Shown here one piece after another: positions 1-6,901 of a stretch of 9,475 nucleotides of DNA. The notes below the pieces were generated by a model. The model made no database searches. It was given only the letters and a program-made list of their open reading frames with translations, and was not told the origin of the DNA. Made by a program: the position numbers and the translations under genes. The stretch comes from DATCBF01 sp964401995 (GTDB lineage: Bacteria; Actinomycetota; Thermoleophilia; Solirubrobacterales; 70-9). The stretch is taken from positions 1 to 9,475 of the forward strand of contig CAYOAP010000025.1 of the NCBI GenBank assembly GCA_964401995.1, written 5' to 3'. Each line of letters starts with the position of its first letter. The stretch's first letter is position 1.

Positions 1-801
1 GACGGCGACGTTGCCGGTCGCCTCGAAGGTGTAGTCGGCGCCGAAGCCGCCGGTCATCTCGAGGATCGCCTCGACTGCGCCCTCTCCCCCCTCGAGCACG
101 TCGGTCGCGCCCTGGCCGCGGGCCAGCCCCAGCCGCTCGGGCGAGAGGTCGACGCAGACGACGCGCTCCGCCCCCTGCAGGCGGCAGCCGGCGACGGCGC
201 CGAGGCCGACCATCCCCGCGCCGAAGACGACGCAGGTGCTGCCCGGCTTGACCGCGGCGGTGTTGATCGCCGCGCCGAGGCCGGTCGAGAGGCCGCAGGC
301 GAAGAGGCAGGCGTGCTCGAACGGCGCCTCGGGGTTGATCTTGGCCAGCGCGATCTCCGGCATCACCGTCTGCTCGGCGAAGGTCGAGCAGCCCATGAAG
401 TGGCGGATCCCGTCGCCATCGCGGGAGATCCGGGTGCTGCCGTCGGGAAGGAAGCCCTTGTTCTGCTGCTCGCGGATCGCCATGCAGAGGTTGGTCCGCG
501 GGTCGACGCAGTGGACGCACTCGCGGCACTGGGGCGAGAAGAGGGTGACGACGTGGTCGCCCGGCGCGAGCGAGGCAACGTCGGGACCGACCCGCTCGAC
601 GACGCCCGCCCCCTCGTGGCCAAGCACGGTCGGCGCATAGCCGGAGGGGTCGGCGCCGGAGGCGGTGTAGAGGTCGGTGTGGCAGACGCCGCAGGCGACG
701 AGGCGGACCAGCACCTCGCCGGCCTTGGGCTCGGCGAGCTCGACCTCCTGCACGGCAAGCGGCTGGCCGAACTCCTCCAGGACCGCGGCGCGGATCTTCA
801 T
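1..801 (-). CDS. Class III zinc alcohol dehydrogenase (S-(hydroxymethyl)glutathione/mycothiol-type formaldehyde dehydrogenase), 3' truncated by window edge
   Basis: The first 267 codons are in the window; the family is usually about 370 residues, so the C-terminal quarter is missing. I see the GroES-like fold with the catalytic zinc ligands Cys40 (in CGVCHTD), His62 (in GHEGAG) and about Cys169 (in ACGLSTG). The structural zinc quartet C-x2-C-x2-C-x7-C lies at about 92-106. The NAD-binding Rossmann loop GAGMVG is near 194-199, with Asp at about 218 favouring NAD over NADP. The stretch KGFLPDGSTR plus MGCSTFAEQTVMPEIALAKI is typical of class III enzymes, and Arg110 matches the class III anion-binding Arg115. 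The likely role is cytosolic NAD-linked oxidation of the formaldehyde-thiol adduct. The thiol is uncertain, because actinobacteria usually use mycothiol, yet the sequence looks closer to the glutathione-type FrmA than to MscR. The start ATG overlaps the formate dehydrogenase stop as ATGA, indicating translational coupling. Confidence 0.88.
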   Translation of the reverse strand, partial: MKIRAAVLEEFGQPLAVQEVELAEPKAGEVLVRLVACGVCHTDLYTASGADPSGYAPTVLGHEGAGVVERVGPDVASLAPGDHVVTLFSPQCRECVHCVDPRTNLCMAIREQQNKGFLPDGSTRISRDGDGIRHFMGCSTFAEQTVMPEIALAKINPEAPFEHACLFACGLSTGLGAAINTAAVKPGSTCVVFGAGMVGLGAVAGCRLQGAERVVCVDLSPERLGLARGQGATDVLEGGEGAVEAILEMTGGFGADYTFEATGNVAV

Positions 802-2000
802 CCGCTCTTGAAGCGGGCGGCCTCCTCGGAGCCACCCGTCGCGTTGCCCTCGCTGTAGGAGTGGGCGCCGGCGCCGGCGAGCGCGCCGCTGTCGACGATC
901 AGGTACTCCTCGCGGATCGGCCGCCCCTCGAACCAGCACTCGAGGATCTCGCGGGCGCCGGCCGCGTAGCGGGCCTGGGCGGAGAGGCTGGTGCCGGAGA
1001 CATGGGGAGTCATGCCGTGGTTGGGCATCGAGCGCCAGGGATGGTCTTTGGGGGCCGGCTGCGGGAACCAGACGTCGCCCGCGTAGCCGGCAAGCTGGCC
1101 GCTCTCGCAGGCCCGGGCGACGGCGTCGCGGTCGCAGATCTTGCCGCGGGCGGTGTTGATCAGGTACGACCCGCGCTTCATCTTCGCCAGCAGCTCGGCA
1201 TCGAACAGGTTCTCGGTCTCGGGATGCAGCGGGGCGTTGATCGTGACCACGTCGCAGACCTCCACCATCGACTCGACGTCGGGGTGGAAGGTGACTCCCA
1301 GCTCCTGCTCGACCTCAGGCGGCAGCCGGTGGCGGTCGGTGTAGTGGAGGCCGACCTCGAACGGCTGCAGCCGCCGCAGCACGGCCGAGCCGATCCGCCC
1401 GGCGGCGACCGTGCCGACCTGCATCCCCTCCAGGTCGTAGGAGCGCGCGGCGCAGTCGGCGATGTTCCAGCCGCCCTCGACCACCTGCTGGTAGGAGGGG
1501 ATGTAGTTGCGGACCAGGCCGAGGATCATCATCACCACGTGCTCGGCGACGCTGATGCTGTTGGAGTAGGTGACCTCGGCGACGGTCAGGCCGCGCTCGA
1601 TCGCCGCCTGCAGGTCGACGTGGTCGGAGCCGATCCCGGCGGTCAGCGCCAGCCTCAGCGTCGGCGCCTTGGCGATCCGCTCGGCGGTCAGGTAGGCGGG
1701 CCAGAACGGCTGTGAGATGACGACCTCGGCCTCGGGCAGCTCGCGCTCGAAGACCGAGTCGGGGCCGTCCTTGTCGGAGGTGACGACGAGCCGGTGCCCG
1801 CCCGCCTCGAGGAACTCACGCAGCCCCAACTCGCCGGAGACGCTGCCGACCAGCTCGCCGGGCGTGAAGCCGAGCGCCGCGGGCGTCGGCGTGCTCTGGC
1901 CATCGTGGTAGCGCTCGATCGTCGGCACCGCGTCGCGCGCGTAGGCGGGCGGGTAGCCGTCGACCGGGTCGTCATAAAGGACGCAGAGCACGTTCGCCAT
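798..2000 (-). CDS. fdh: NAD-dependent formate dehydrogenase (D-2-hydroxyacid dehydrogenase superfamily)
   Basis: The 400 residues, full length, align by memory almost end to end with the Pseudomonas sp. 101 and Mycobacterium vaccae formate dehydrogenases. Both begin with MANVLCVLYDDPVDGYP-like sequence and end with ALAGAGAHSYSEGNATGGSEEA. It oxidises formate to CO2 while reducing NAD, without metal, in the cytosol. The active-site residues are all present (numbered with Met1): Asn147, Arg285 in NTARGK, Asp309, Gln314 in WFPQPAP, His333 and Ser335 in TPHVSGT. The dinucleotide loop AAGRIG is at 199-204 and Asp222 in HYTDRHRLP predicts NAD specificity. Two reactive cysteines of the best-known enzymes (Cys145 and Cys255 there) are Ser146 and Ala256 here. 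The ATG is preceded by GGAGAGAGG about ten bases upstream. The gene lies 56 bp after efeB and overlaps the alcohol dehydrogenase by four bases, giving a formaldehyde-to-CO2 pair. Confidence 0.96.
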   Translation of the reverse strand: MANVLCVLYDDPVDGYPPAYARDAVPTIERYHDGQSTPTPAALGFTPGELVGSVSGELGLREFLEAGGHRLVVTSDKDGPDSVFERELPEAEVVISQPFWPAYLTAERIAKAPTLRLALTAGIGSDHVDLQAAIERGLTVAEVTYSNSISVAEHVVMMILGLVRNYIPSYQQVVEGGWNIADCAARSYDLEGMQVGTVAAGRIGSAVLRRLQPFEVGLHYTDRHRLPPEVEQELGVTFHPDVESMVEVCDVVTINAPLHPETENLFDAELLAKMKRGSYLINTARGKICDRDAVARACESGQLAGYAGDVWFPQPAPKDHPWRSMPNHGMTPHVSGTSLSAQARYAAGAREILECWFEGRPIREEYLIVDSGALAGAGAHSYSEGNATGGSEEAARFKSG

Positions 2001-2056
2001 AGACGCTCATCCTCTCTCCGATCGACCGGGTGGTCAAGCGCAAACCTGACTCGAAC

Positions 2057-3280
2057 TTATGCGAAGAGGCCCGAGCCGACCCAGTCCTGGCTGTCGCGCG
2101 CTGCCGGCGGGACGAAGAAGTAGCCGCCGCCGGTGGGGACGATGTAGTCGACCAGCGGCTCGCCGGCGAGGCGCCGCTGGACCGCCTCGAACTGGCGCTC
2201 GAGGTCGCGCTGGAAGGCGACGAAGACGAGGCCCATGTCGAGCTGGTCGGCCTCGTCGATGCCGCGCGAGTAGTTGTAGCCACGGCGCAGGATCCGGCTC
2301 CCCTCGGTCTCCGCGGTCCGCGGCCTGGCGAGGCGGATGTGGGCGTCGGTGGGGATCCGCTCGCCCTTGGGGTCGCTGTCGTAGTCGGGGTCGTCGAGCT
2401 CACGGCTCTTGCCGAGCGGCGCCCCGGCCGCCTTGTCGCGCCCGATCATCAGCTCCTGCTCGGAGCGTGAGACCCGGTCCCAGAACTCGACCCGGTTGCG
2501 GATGATGCGGGTCACCTGGTAAGTCCCGCCACGGGCCCAGGCCGGCGTCTCCTGGCCCGCCCAAACGAGGGCGTCCATCGTTTTCTGATTGGCGACATCG
2601 GGGTTGGCGGTCCCATCCTTGAAGCCGAGCAGGTTGCGCCCCGCCCCTGTCTCGCGTGCCGGCGAGGGCAGGTAGCCCTCGATCTTCCAGCGCGGGCCAA
2701 GCACCCCACGGGTCGCCCGCGAGACGGCGCGCAACGCGTTCAGCAGCGTCTCCTCGGTGTTGGCGCAGAGCTGGACCTGGACGTCGCCGTGGCATTCGGC
2801 GGCGACCAGGCTGTCGTCGGGGAAGGTCGTCATCGGCTTCAGGCCGCGTGGCTTGCGAGGGCCGAGCCCGTAGCGGCGATCGAAGAGCGAGGCGCCGAAG
2901 CCGATCGTGACCGTGAGGCCGTCGGGCATCACCCGCGGTCCGACCACGCCGGAATCCGGGGTCGGGCCCTCGCCGGGAGAGCCAAGCAGGGCGTCGTAGC
3001 CGGCGGTCAGCTCGCGGGCGCTTTCGGAGAGCGCCCGCAGCCCTTCGGCCAGCTCCAGCCGGGAAGCGGCGATCGAGTCAAAGGAGGCGAAGATCGCATG
3101 GCGCGGGCGAGGCGTCAGCACGCCGGCCTGGTGGACGCCCTCGAAGGGGATGCTTTCCGATAGGTCGCCTTCGACCGGCGCGGCTGCGTCCGCGCGCGAC
3201 ACCCCTGGCAGCTGCCGGATTGCCGCGCCGGCGCCGAGCGCCGCGCCTCCGACCAACAGCTCCCTGCGCCTCAAGCTCAT
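2057..3280 (-). CDS. efeB: EfeB-type DyP haem peroxidase / deferrochelatase, Tat-exported
   Basis: This 407-residue protein begins with a twin-arginine signal (SLRRRELLVGGAALGAGAA, Arg4-6) and an Ala-rich cleavage zone near 29-34, so it should be exported folded with haem through Tat. The DyP hallmark GxxDG is GFKDG at 219-223, with catalytic Asp222. The proximal haem ligand is His314 (in TDAHIRLARPR) and the distal Arg lies in ILRRGYNYSRG at about 332. Other family blocks are GLTVTIGFG (121-129), HGDVQVQLCANTEE (164-177) and GGGYFFVPP (384-392). In Efe systems EfeB works with EfeO on the outer face of the membrane in ferrous iron or haem-iron acquisition, with peroxidase activity. Its ATG overlaps the efeO stop as ATGA and has a strong Shine-Dalgarno GAGGAGG four bases upstream. 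No EfeU permease gene is adjacent in this window. Confidence 0.95.
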   Translation of the reverse strand: MSLRRRELLVGGAALGAGAAIRQLPGVSRADAAAPVEGDLSESIPFEGVHQAGVLTPRPRHAIFASFDSIAASRLELAEGLRALSESARELTAGYDALLGSPGEGPTPDSGVVGPRVMPDGLTVTIGFGASLFDRRYGLGPRKPRGLKPMTTFPDDSLVAAECHGDVQVQLCANTEETLLNALRAVSRATRGVLGPRWKIEGYLPSPARETGAGRNLLGFKDGTANPDVANQKTMDALVWAGQETPAWARGGTYQVTRIIRNRVEFWDRVSRSEQELMIGRDKAAGAPLGKSRELDDPDYDSDPKGERIPTDAHIRLARPRTAETEGSRILRRGYNYSRGIDEADQLDMGLVFVAFQRDLERQFEAVQRRLAGEPLVDYIVPTGGGYFFVPPAARDSQDWVGSGLFA

Positions 3281-4218
3281 CCTGCCTCCTCGGTTCCAAG
3301 CGCCGATTTCTGCGGCAGCGGCGGCCGCGGGTCGACAACCTCGGGGACGTAGGCGAGCGACTCGGCCGCTGCTGCTGCACGGCCGGCGATCAGAGTGCGC
3401 TCGGCCGCCGGCAGCTTGTCCCAGCGCGGCATCGATCCCCCGGGCAGCGCGACCGAGCGCAGCTCTCGCCGCAGCGCCAGCAGCGAAGCATCGATCGCGG
3501 GCAAGATCTGGCGGTTACGGCGGGCGATCAGCGGCCGCAGCGAGCCAAGCACGACTTCGGTCCCCCGCAAGTTCGAGCGCAGAGCGACGAGGGCATCGCC
3601 GCTCCAGGGGCTGGCCCGGCCGGAGAGCTGCAGGTCGAGGCTCCCCTCCAGCACCTCGTGACAGCGGAGGACGTATTCGAGCGGTTCGATCTCGATCCCG
3701 GGCACGGCGCGGCGCAGCCGCCGCAAGTCGGAGGCGAGGCGGGCGGCAAAGGGGGACGCGTCGGCGGTCGAGCCCCGCCCCCACAGCGCCAGCTCGATCC
3801 GGTGCAGGCCGGTGAATTGAGCGGACCTGACCCCGCCCGCCAACCCCCCCGGTTCGCCGTTGATGCTGGCGTCGAGGTCGCCGAAGGCGCCGTAGGCGGC
3901 GCCGATCGCCTCGTAGCGGCCGTCGGCGGCGAGCCAGGCGCGGCGGGCGGCAGCGAGGTCGCCGGCGGCAACCGCCGACTGCAGCCGGCCGACGTCGCCC
4001 TGCATCGGCCCCAGCTCGGCGAGCACGTAGCGGCGATAGGCCGCGATCGGCCGGGCGAGATCGGCGGCGCGGACGCGGGGGATGTTGCCCGAGGCGAGGA
4101 CCCTCGATTCAAGCGGCGCGGCGGGCGGGTTGTGGACCGTCTGCTCAGAGCTGCCGCAGCCGGCGAGCAGCCACGCCAGGCAGAGGAGCAGCGCGGCGAC
4201 GGCGCGCCTCAAGAGCAC
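3277..4218 (-). CDS. efeO: EfeO/EfeM-like M75 (imelysin-family) iron-binding lipoprotein
   Basis: This 313-residue protein starts with a lipoprotein signal ending in a good lipobox (LLAGC, Cys21), so it should be anchored to the outer face of the cytoplasmic membrane. Residues 50-295 carry the EfeO M75 domain: YRRYVLAELGPMQGDV, then GDLAAARRAWLAADGRYEAIG and FGDLDASIN, and the metal-binding HxxE motif as HRIE at 139-142 in FTGLHRIELALW. The N-terminal cupredoxin domain of E. coli EfeO is absent, so this is the short EfeM-like form. Its family role is to bind iron and pass it on together with EfeB. It overlaps efeB by ATGA and the upstream lipoprotein gene by ten bases. The start shown is a GTG with GGGAG three bases upstream. 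A TTG two codons later (first base 4212) would give a TTGA overlap and a better nine-base spacing, so the true start is open. Confidence 0.9.
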   Translation of the reverse strand: MLLRRAVAALLLCLAWLLAGCGSSEQTVHNPPAAPLESRVLASGNIPRVRAADLARPIAAYRRYVLAELGPMQGDVGRLQSAVAAGDLAAARRAWLAADGRYEAIGAAYGAFGDLDASINGEPGGLAGGVRSAQFTGLHRIELALWGRGSTADASPFAARLASDLRRLRRAVPGIEIEPLEYVLRCHEVLEGSLDLQLSGRASPWSGDALVALRSNLRGTEVVLGSLRPLIARRNRQILPAIDASLLALRRELRSVALPGGSMPRWDKLPAAERTLIAGRAAAAAESLAYVPEVVDPRPPLPQKSALGTEEAG

Positions 4219-4712
4219 TCGCTCCCGAGGCTGACCAGGGCGTTGAGGGGATTCTCGGAGTAGCCCTCGATCGTCGGGTCGCGGTGGTCGGGATAGCGAG
4301 GGCGCGCGCCGGCCGAGAAGCAGCCGGTGTCGAAGCGATGGACGACGTAACGGGTCATCTGGGGGCGGCCGGCGACGGTCCGCCAGCGCACCGTGCAGGT
4401 GGAGATCTCAAGCGCCGCCGCCGCCTGGTCGCGACTCGCACACGAGACTCCGCGGACGGCGCCGGTGGGAAGGTCCTGGCCAAGGTTGGTCGCGCCATCG
4501 CTGGGCTGCGACATCACCGCGAGCCGGTAGAGGCTGGCGCGAAAGGCGTTGCCGAGGCCGCGCTCGAGCCCGGCCGTGCCGAGGAAGTGCCCGGCGGGGG
4601 CGGGAGCGTCGGAGCTGGAGGCCGCCTCCCCCTTGTCACTGCCGCCGCAGCCGGCGCCGGGCAGCGCCAGCGCGGCAAGGATGAGGAGCGTGAGTGAGGT
4701 GGTTCGGATCAT
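4209..4712 (-). CDS. Small secreted, probably lipid-anchored protein of unknown function, first gene of the efeO-efeB group
   Basis: I do not recognise this 167-residue family. Residues 1-21 form a signal sequence followed by Cys22 and a Gly/Ser/Ala-rich linker to about residue 42, which suggests a lipoprotein. The lipobox is weak (PGAGC, with Gly rather than Leu at -3). The mature part holds four more cysteines at 91, 106, 131 and 166, enough for two disulfides, and a central Cys-Thr-Val-Arg-Trp strand followed by a basic segment to TRYVVHRFDTGCF. There is no clear Shine-Dalgarno before the ATG and only 83 bp separate it from the upstream gene, most of it occupied by a hairpin. It overlaps efeO by ten bases, so the two are very likely cotranscribed, and it occupies the place where an efeU permease gene often lies. 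It has no membrane segments beyond the signal, so it cannot replace EfeU as a transporter. Confidence 0.8.
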   Translation of the reverse strand: MIRTTSLTLLILAALALPGAGCGGSDKGEAASSSDAPAPAGHFLGTAGLERGLGNAFRASLYRLAVMSQPSDGATNLGQDLPTGAVRGVSCASRDQAAAALEISTCTVRWRTVAGRPQMTRYVVHRFDTGCFSAGARPRYPDHRDPTIEGYSENPLNALVSLGSECS

Positions 4713-4739
4713 CGGTGGAGATCGGCCGGCGAAGCCGAA

Positions 4740-4768
4740 GGGCGCCCGGGGACTGGTCCCGGGCGCCC
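4740..4768 (-). terminator. GC-rich hairpin after the PhoX-like gene
   Basis: An 11-bp perfect inverted repeat (gggcgcccggg / cccgggcgccc) with a 7-base loop lies 27 bases beyond the stop of the PhoX-like gene and 27 bases before the start of the next gene. There is no T-tract, as is common in high-GC actinobacteria, so I infer termination from position and stem strength. Being so close to the next start codon it could also act on the efe group as a leader structure. Confidence 0.6.
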
Positions 4769-4795
4769 TCGGCGCGTCGTCCTACCTGGCGTCGC

Positions 4796-6841
4796 TCAGC
4801 CCTTGAGGGAGAGCTTCAGCCGCCGGTGGAACGTGACCGGGTCGCCGCTCTGCGGCGTGTAGGTGATCTTGAGCAGCGACTGGATCGAGCGCTTGCCGTG
4901 CAGCAGCGGCGCCGTCGCCTTGTCGCGGTGCAGCAGCAGCGTCACCAAGCCGCTCGGTGAGACCGAGCCCGACCCGTGGGCGATGTGCCGCATCTGGCCC
5001 TTGATCCTGGCGGTCAGATCGCCGACCACGCCGCCGCCCGTCTGGGCGCTCATCATCCGGACCGCGAGCGGGCCGCCAGCCATGCGGCCGAACTGGACCT
5101 GGATCGTGACCGCGCCTTCCGGCCCACGCGGGCCCTGCGGGCCTGCGGCGCCAGCCGGGCCCTGTGCGCCCTGCGCTCCGGCGGACCCGCCCTGGCCGCT
5201 CGGGCCGGCAGGCCCGGTCGGGCCCGTGGGGCCGGCTGGGCCCTGGTTCGAGGCGCCGGGGGCGATGATTTCGTAGGTGCTGTTCGCGCCGTGCTGCTCG
5301 GTCACGAATATGCGGGTGCCCGTCTCGGCGCCGGGGTCCTGCGCGCCAAGCAGATCGAGCTGGGAGACGCCGCCATCGGAGGCGAAGATCCCCGTCGGCT
5401 CGTTGTCCTCCTGGCCGGTGCCCGAGGCCTCTGGGTCACGGCCGAGCGCGACCAGGCGCTTGGCGTCGGCCTCGATCTGGCCGTAGCTCTTGGTCAGGTC
5501 GTAGGACCAGACCGAGTCGAGCGCGTTCTCCTGGTCGTGCAGGGTGTCGCCGCGGTCCTCGGTGGTGAGGAACGTGTTGGCGTCGAGGAACGTGATGTTG
5601 TCGAACGAGTTGTGGGTCTCGTCACCGAGCGCGACCGTCTTCACCGTCCCGGTGTCGGCGCCGGCGCTCGGCATGTCGAGCCGCAGGAACGCGCCCCAGG
5701 CCCCGCGGGCGGCAGCCCCCGGGTAGAGCCCCGCTTCTTTGTCGGTGTCGCCGGTCTCGGCGAAGACAAATGACTTGAAGTCGGCGCCGGGGACGAACTT
5801 GCCGTTCTCGGGCCGCTTCAGCGGCGTCGCGCCTTTGCTCTTGGCGAGCGCGTTGGCGTCGAAGGCGCTGGTGCCGTCGGTCGCCGTGTCGTGGACGGTG
5901 ACCCATTTCGCCTGCAGCGTCTCACCGGAGTGCAGGCGGCGGATCCCTTCGCCGAGGGCGTCGTCGCGGGCGCTCTGCGGCTGCGTCGCAACCGGGTGGA
6001 ACGTGATCGGGGCGCCGTCGACCGAGACCTGCAGCGCCTGCAGGATGCCGTGGGCGAGGTCGCCGCCGTGGGTCGGAGCGCCGGCGACGGTGCGCGGCTC
6101 GAAGCGGTAGACGAACGAGTTGGGCTGCTTGACCTTGGTCGCGGTCGAGCCGTCGCTGACGGTCGAGCCGCCAGTGTCCTCGACCAGGTAGATGTTGCCG
6201 AGCGAGTCGGGAGCGACTCCCTCGTACCCGGCTTTGCCGATCGAGCCGTCGAGCCGGCTCAGCGCCGGCGGCGTCGTCGTCGCCCAGCGCAGCGGCGTCG
6301 AGATCACACCACCGCTGTTGCCGGCCTCGCTGGTGAAGAGCAGCAGGCCGTTGAACGGGTCGTAGACCGAGCCATCGATGCTGCTGAGGCCGGTGTTGCC
6401 GCCGGCGTCGCCCGGCGAGAGCAGGGTGATCCGGTGGTCGGGGTCGGTGACGTCCATGTTGATCCGGGTCAGCAGCGCTTTGTTGGCGCCGTTCTCATGT
6501 CCCTGGATCAGGAAGTGGGTGCCGTAGTCGTATTCGGCGGTCGGCCCGCCCGGGTTGGAGTTGGTGGCCAGGTAGGTGTTCTGGTCGGGCTCGGTGCGGG
6601 TCCGGGCCAGCGGGTCGGCGTTGTCGTTGAGGTAGCCGTAGGTGGTCTGGATCGGCGAGGGATTCTCGAGCGGATCCGCGCCCTTGGCGATGGTCTTGAA
6701 GGTGAAACCGCTCGCGAGCAGATTTGCCGGCGACCCCGAGTCGGGCTGAGCCGACGGGACACCGGACGAGATCTGCGCGAAGGCAACGCCCGTGGCCAGC
6801 AGGGCGACCACGGCAACAGCGGATGCGATCAGCTTGCGCAT
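4796..6841 (-). CDS. Secreted PhoX/DUF839-like beta-propeller protein with collagen-like tail
   Basis: This 681-residue protein has a Sec signal peptide (MRKLIASAVAVVALLATGVAFA, cut after Ala22). Residues about 45-528 resemble the DUF839/PhoX phosphatase family. Landmarks are YDPFNGLLLFTSEAGN (160-175), YEGVAPDSLGNIYLVED (206-222), LKRPENGKF (341-349), FVFAETGDT (358-366), LTTEDRGDTLHDQENALDSVWSYDL (425-449) and NEPTGIFASDGG (480-491). A run of 14 Gly-X-Y triplets follows at 534-576, then a basic 105-residue C-terminal part that I do not recognise. PhoX enzymes are calcium/iron phosphomonoesterases, but this protein has no cysteine at all. The segment matching the PhoX metal-bridging Cys-Glu appears to be Ser171-Glu172, so activity is uncertain. 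It also lacks the Tat signal usual for PhoX. The ATG has GAGGAG five bases upstream. The gene stands alone between a PHO-box-like array and a hairpin. Confidence 0.78.
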   Translation of the reverse strand: MRKLIASAVAVVALLATGVAFAQISSGVPSAQPDSGSPANLLASGFTFKTIAKGADPLENPSPIQTTYGYLNDNADPLARTRTEPDQNTYLATNSNPGGPTAEYDYGTHFLIQGHENGANKALLTRINMDVTDPDHRITLLSPGDAGGNTGLSSIDGSVYDPFNGLLLFTSEAGNSGGVISTPLRWATTTPPALSRLDGSIGKAGYEGVAPDSLGNIYLVEDTGGSTVSDGSTATKVKQPNSFVYRFEPRTVAGAPTHGGDLAHGILQALQVSVDGAPITFHPVATQPQSARDDALGEGIRRLHSGETLQAKWVTVHDTATDGTSAFDANALAKSKGATPLKRPENGKFVPGADFKSFVFAETGDTDKEAGLYPGAAARGAWGAFLRLDMPSAGADTGTVKTVALGDETHNSFDNITFLDANTFLTTEDRGDTLHDQENALDSVWSYDLTKSYGQIEADAKRLVALGRDPEASGTGQEDNEPTGIFASDGGVSQLDLLGAQDPGAETGTRIFVTEQHGANSTYEIIAPGASNQGPAGPTGPTGPAGPSGQGGSAGAQGAQGPAGAAGPQGPRGPEGAVTIQVQFGRMAGGPLAVRMMSAQTGGGVVGDLTARIKGQMRHIAHGSGSVSPSGLVTLLLHRDKATAPLLHGKRSIQSLLKITYTPQSGDPVTFHRRLKLSLKG
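5114..5242 (-). repeat. Collagen-like Gly-X-Y repeat region in the PhoX-like protein
   Basis: Fourteen uninterrupted Gly-X-Y triplets (GPA GPT GPT GPA GPS GQG GSA GAQ GAQ GPA GAA GPQ GPR GPE) are encoded here between the propeller-like domain and the C-terminal part. In bacteria such stretches can form trimeric stalks. The run is short, so it may act only as a trimerisation or spacer element. It is coding sequence and not an independent DNA repeat. Confidence 0.9.
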
Positions 6842-6901
6842 ACGTGCTCCTCGAATTAGGGATGGACTAGACGAGAGCGACGCTATGACCGGCCCGAGGC
6901 A

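Noticed and set aside
313..858. 181-codon plus-strand frame
   Set aside because: It lies antisense to the alcohol dehydrogenase, whose zinc and NAD motifs are intact. Its composition (Gly/Ala/Asp-rich without domains) is typical of a shadow frame.
861..1715. 284-codon plus-strand frame
   Set aside because: It is antisense to the clearly recognised formate dehydrogenase and has no family features.
3220..4263. 347-codon plus-strand frame
   Set aside because: It is antisense to efeO and the start of efeB; low-complexity shadow of GC-rich coding sequence.
4209..4712. Treating the small lipoprotein as EfeU or a cupredoxin domain split from EfeO
   Set aside because: It has no membrane helices besides the signal and no REXXE motif of EfeU/FTR1. 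I see no convincing copper-site His-Cys-Met pattern of a cupredoxin.
5891..6859. 322-codon plus-strand frame
   Set aside because: It is antisense to the PhoX-like gene and repetitive in Val/Gly/Arg, as expected of a shadow.
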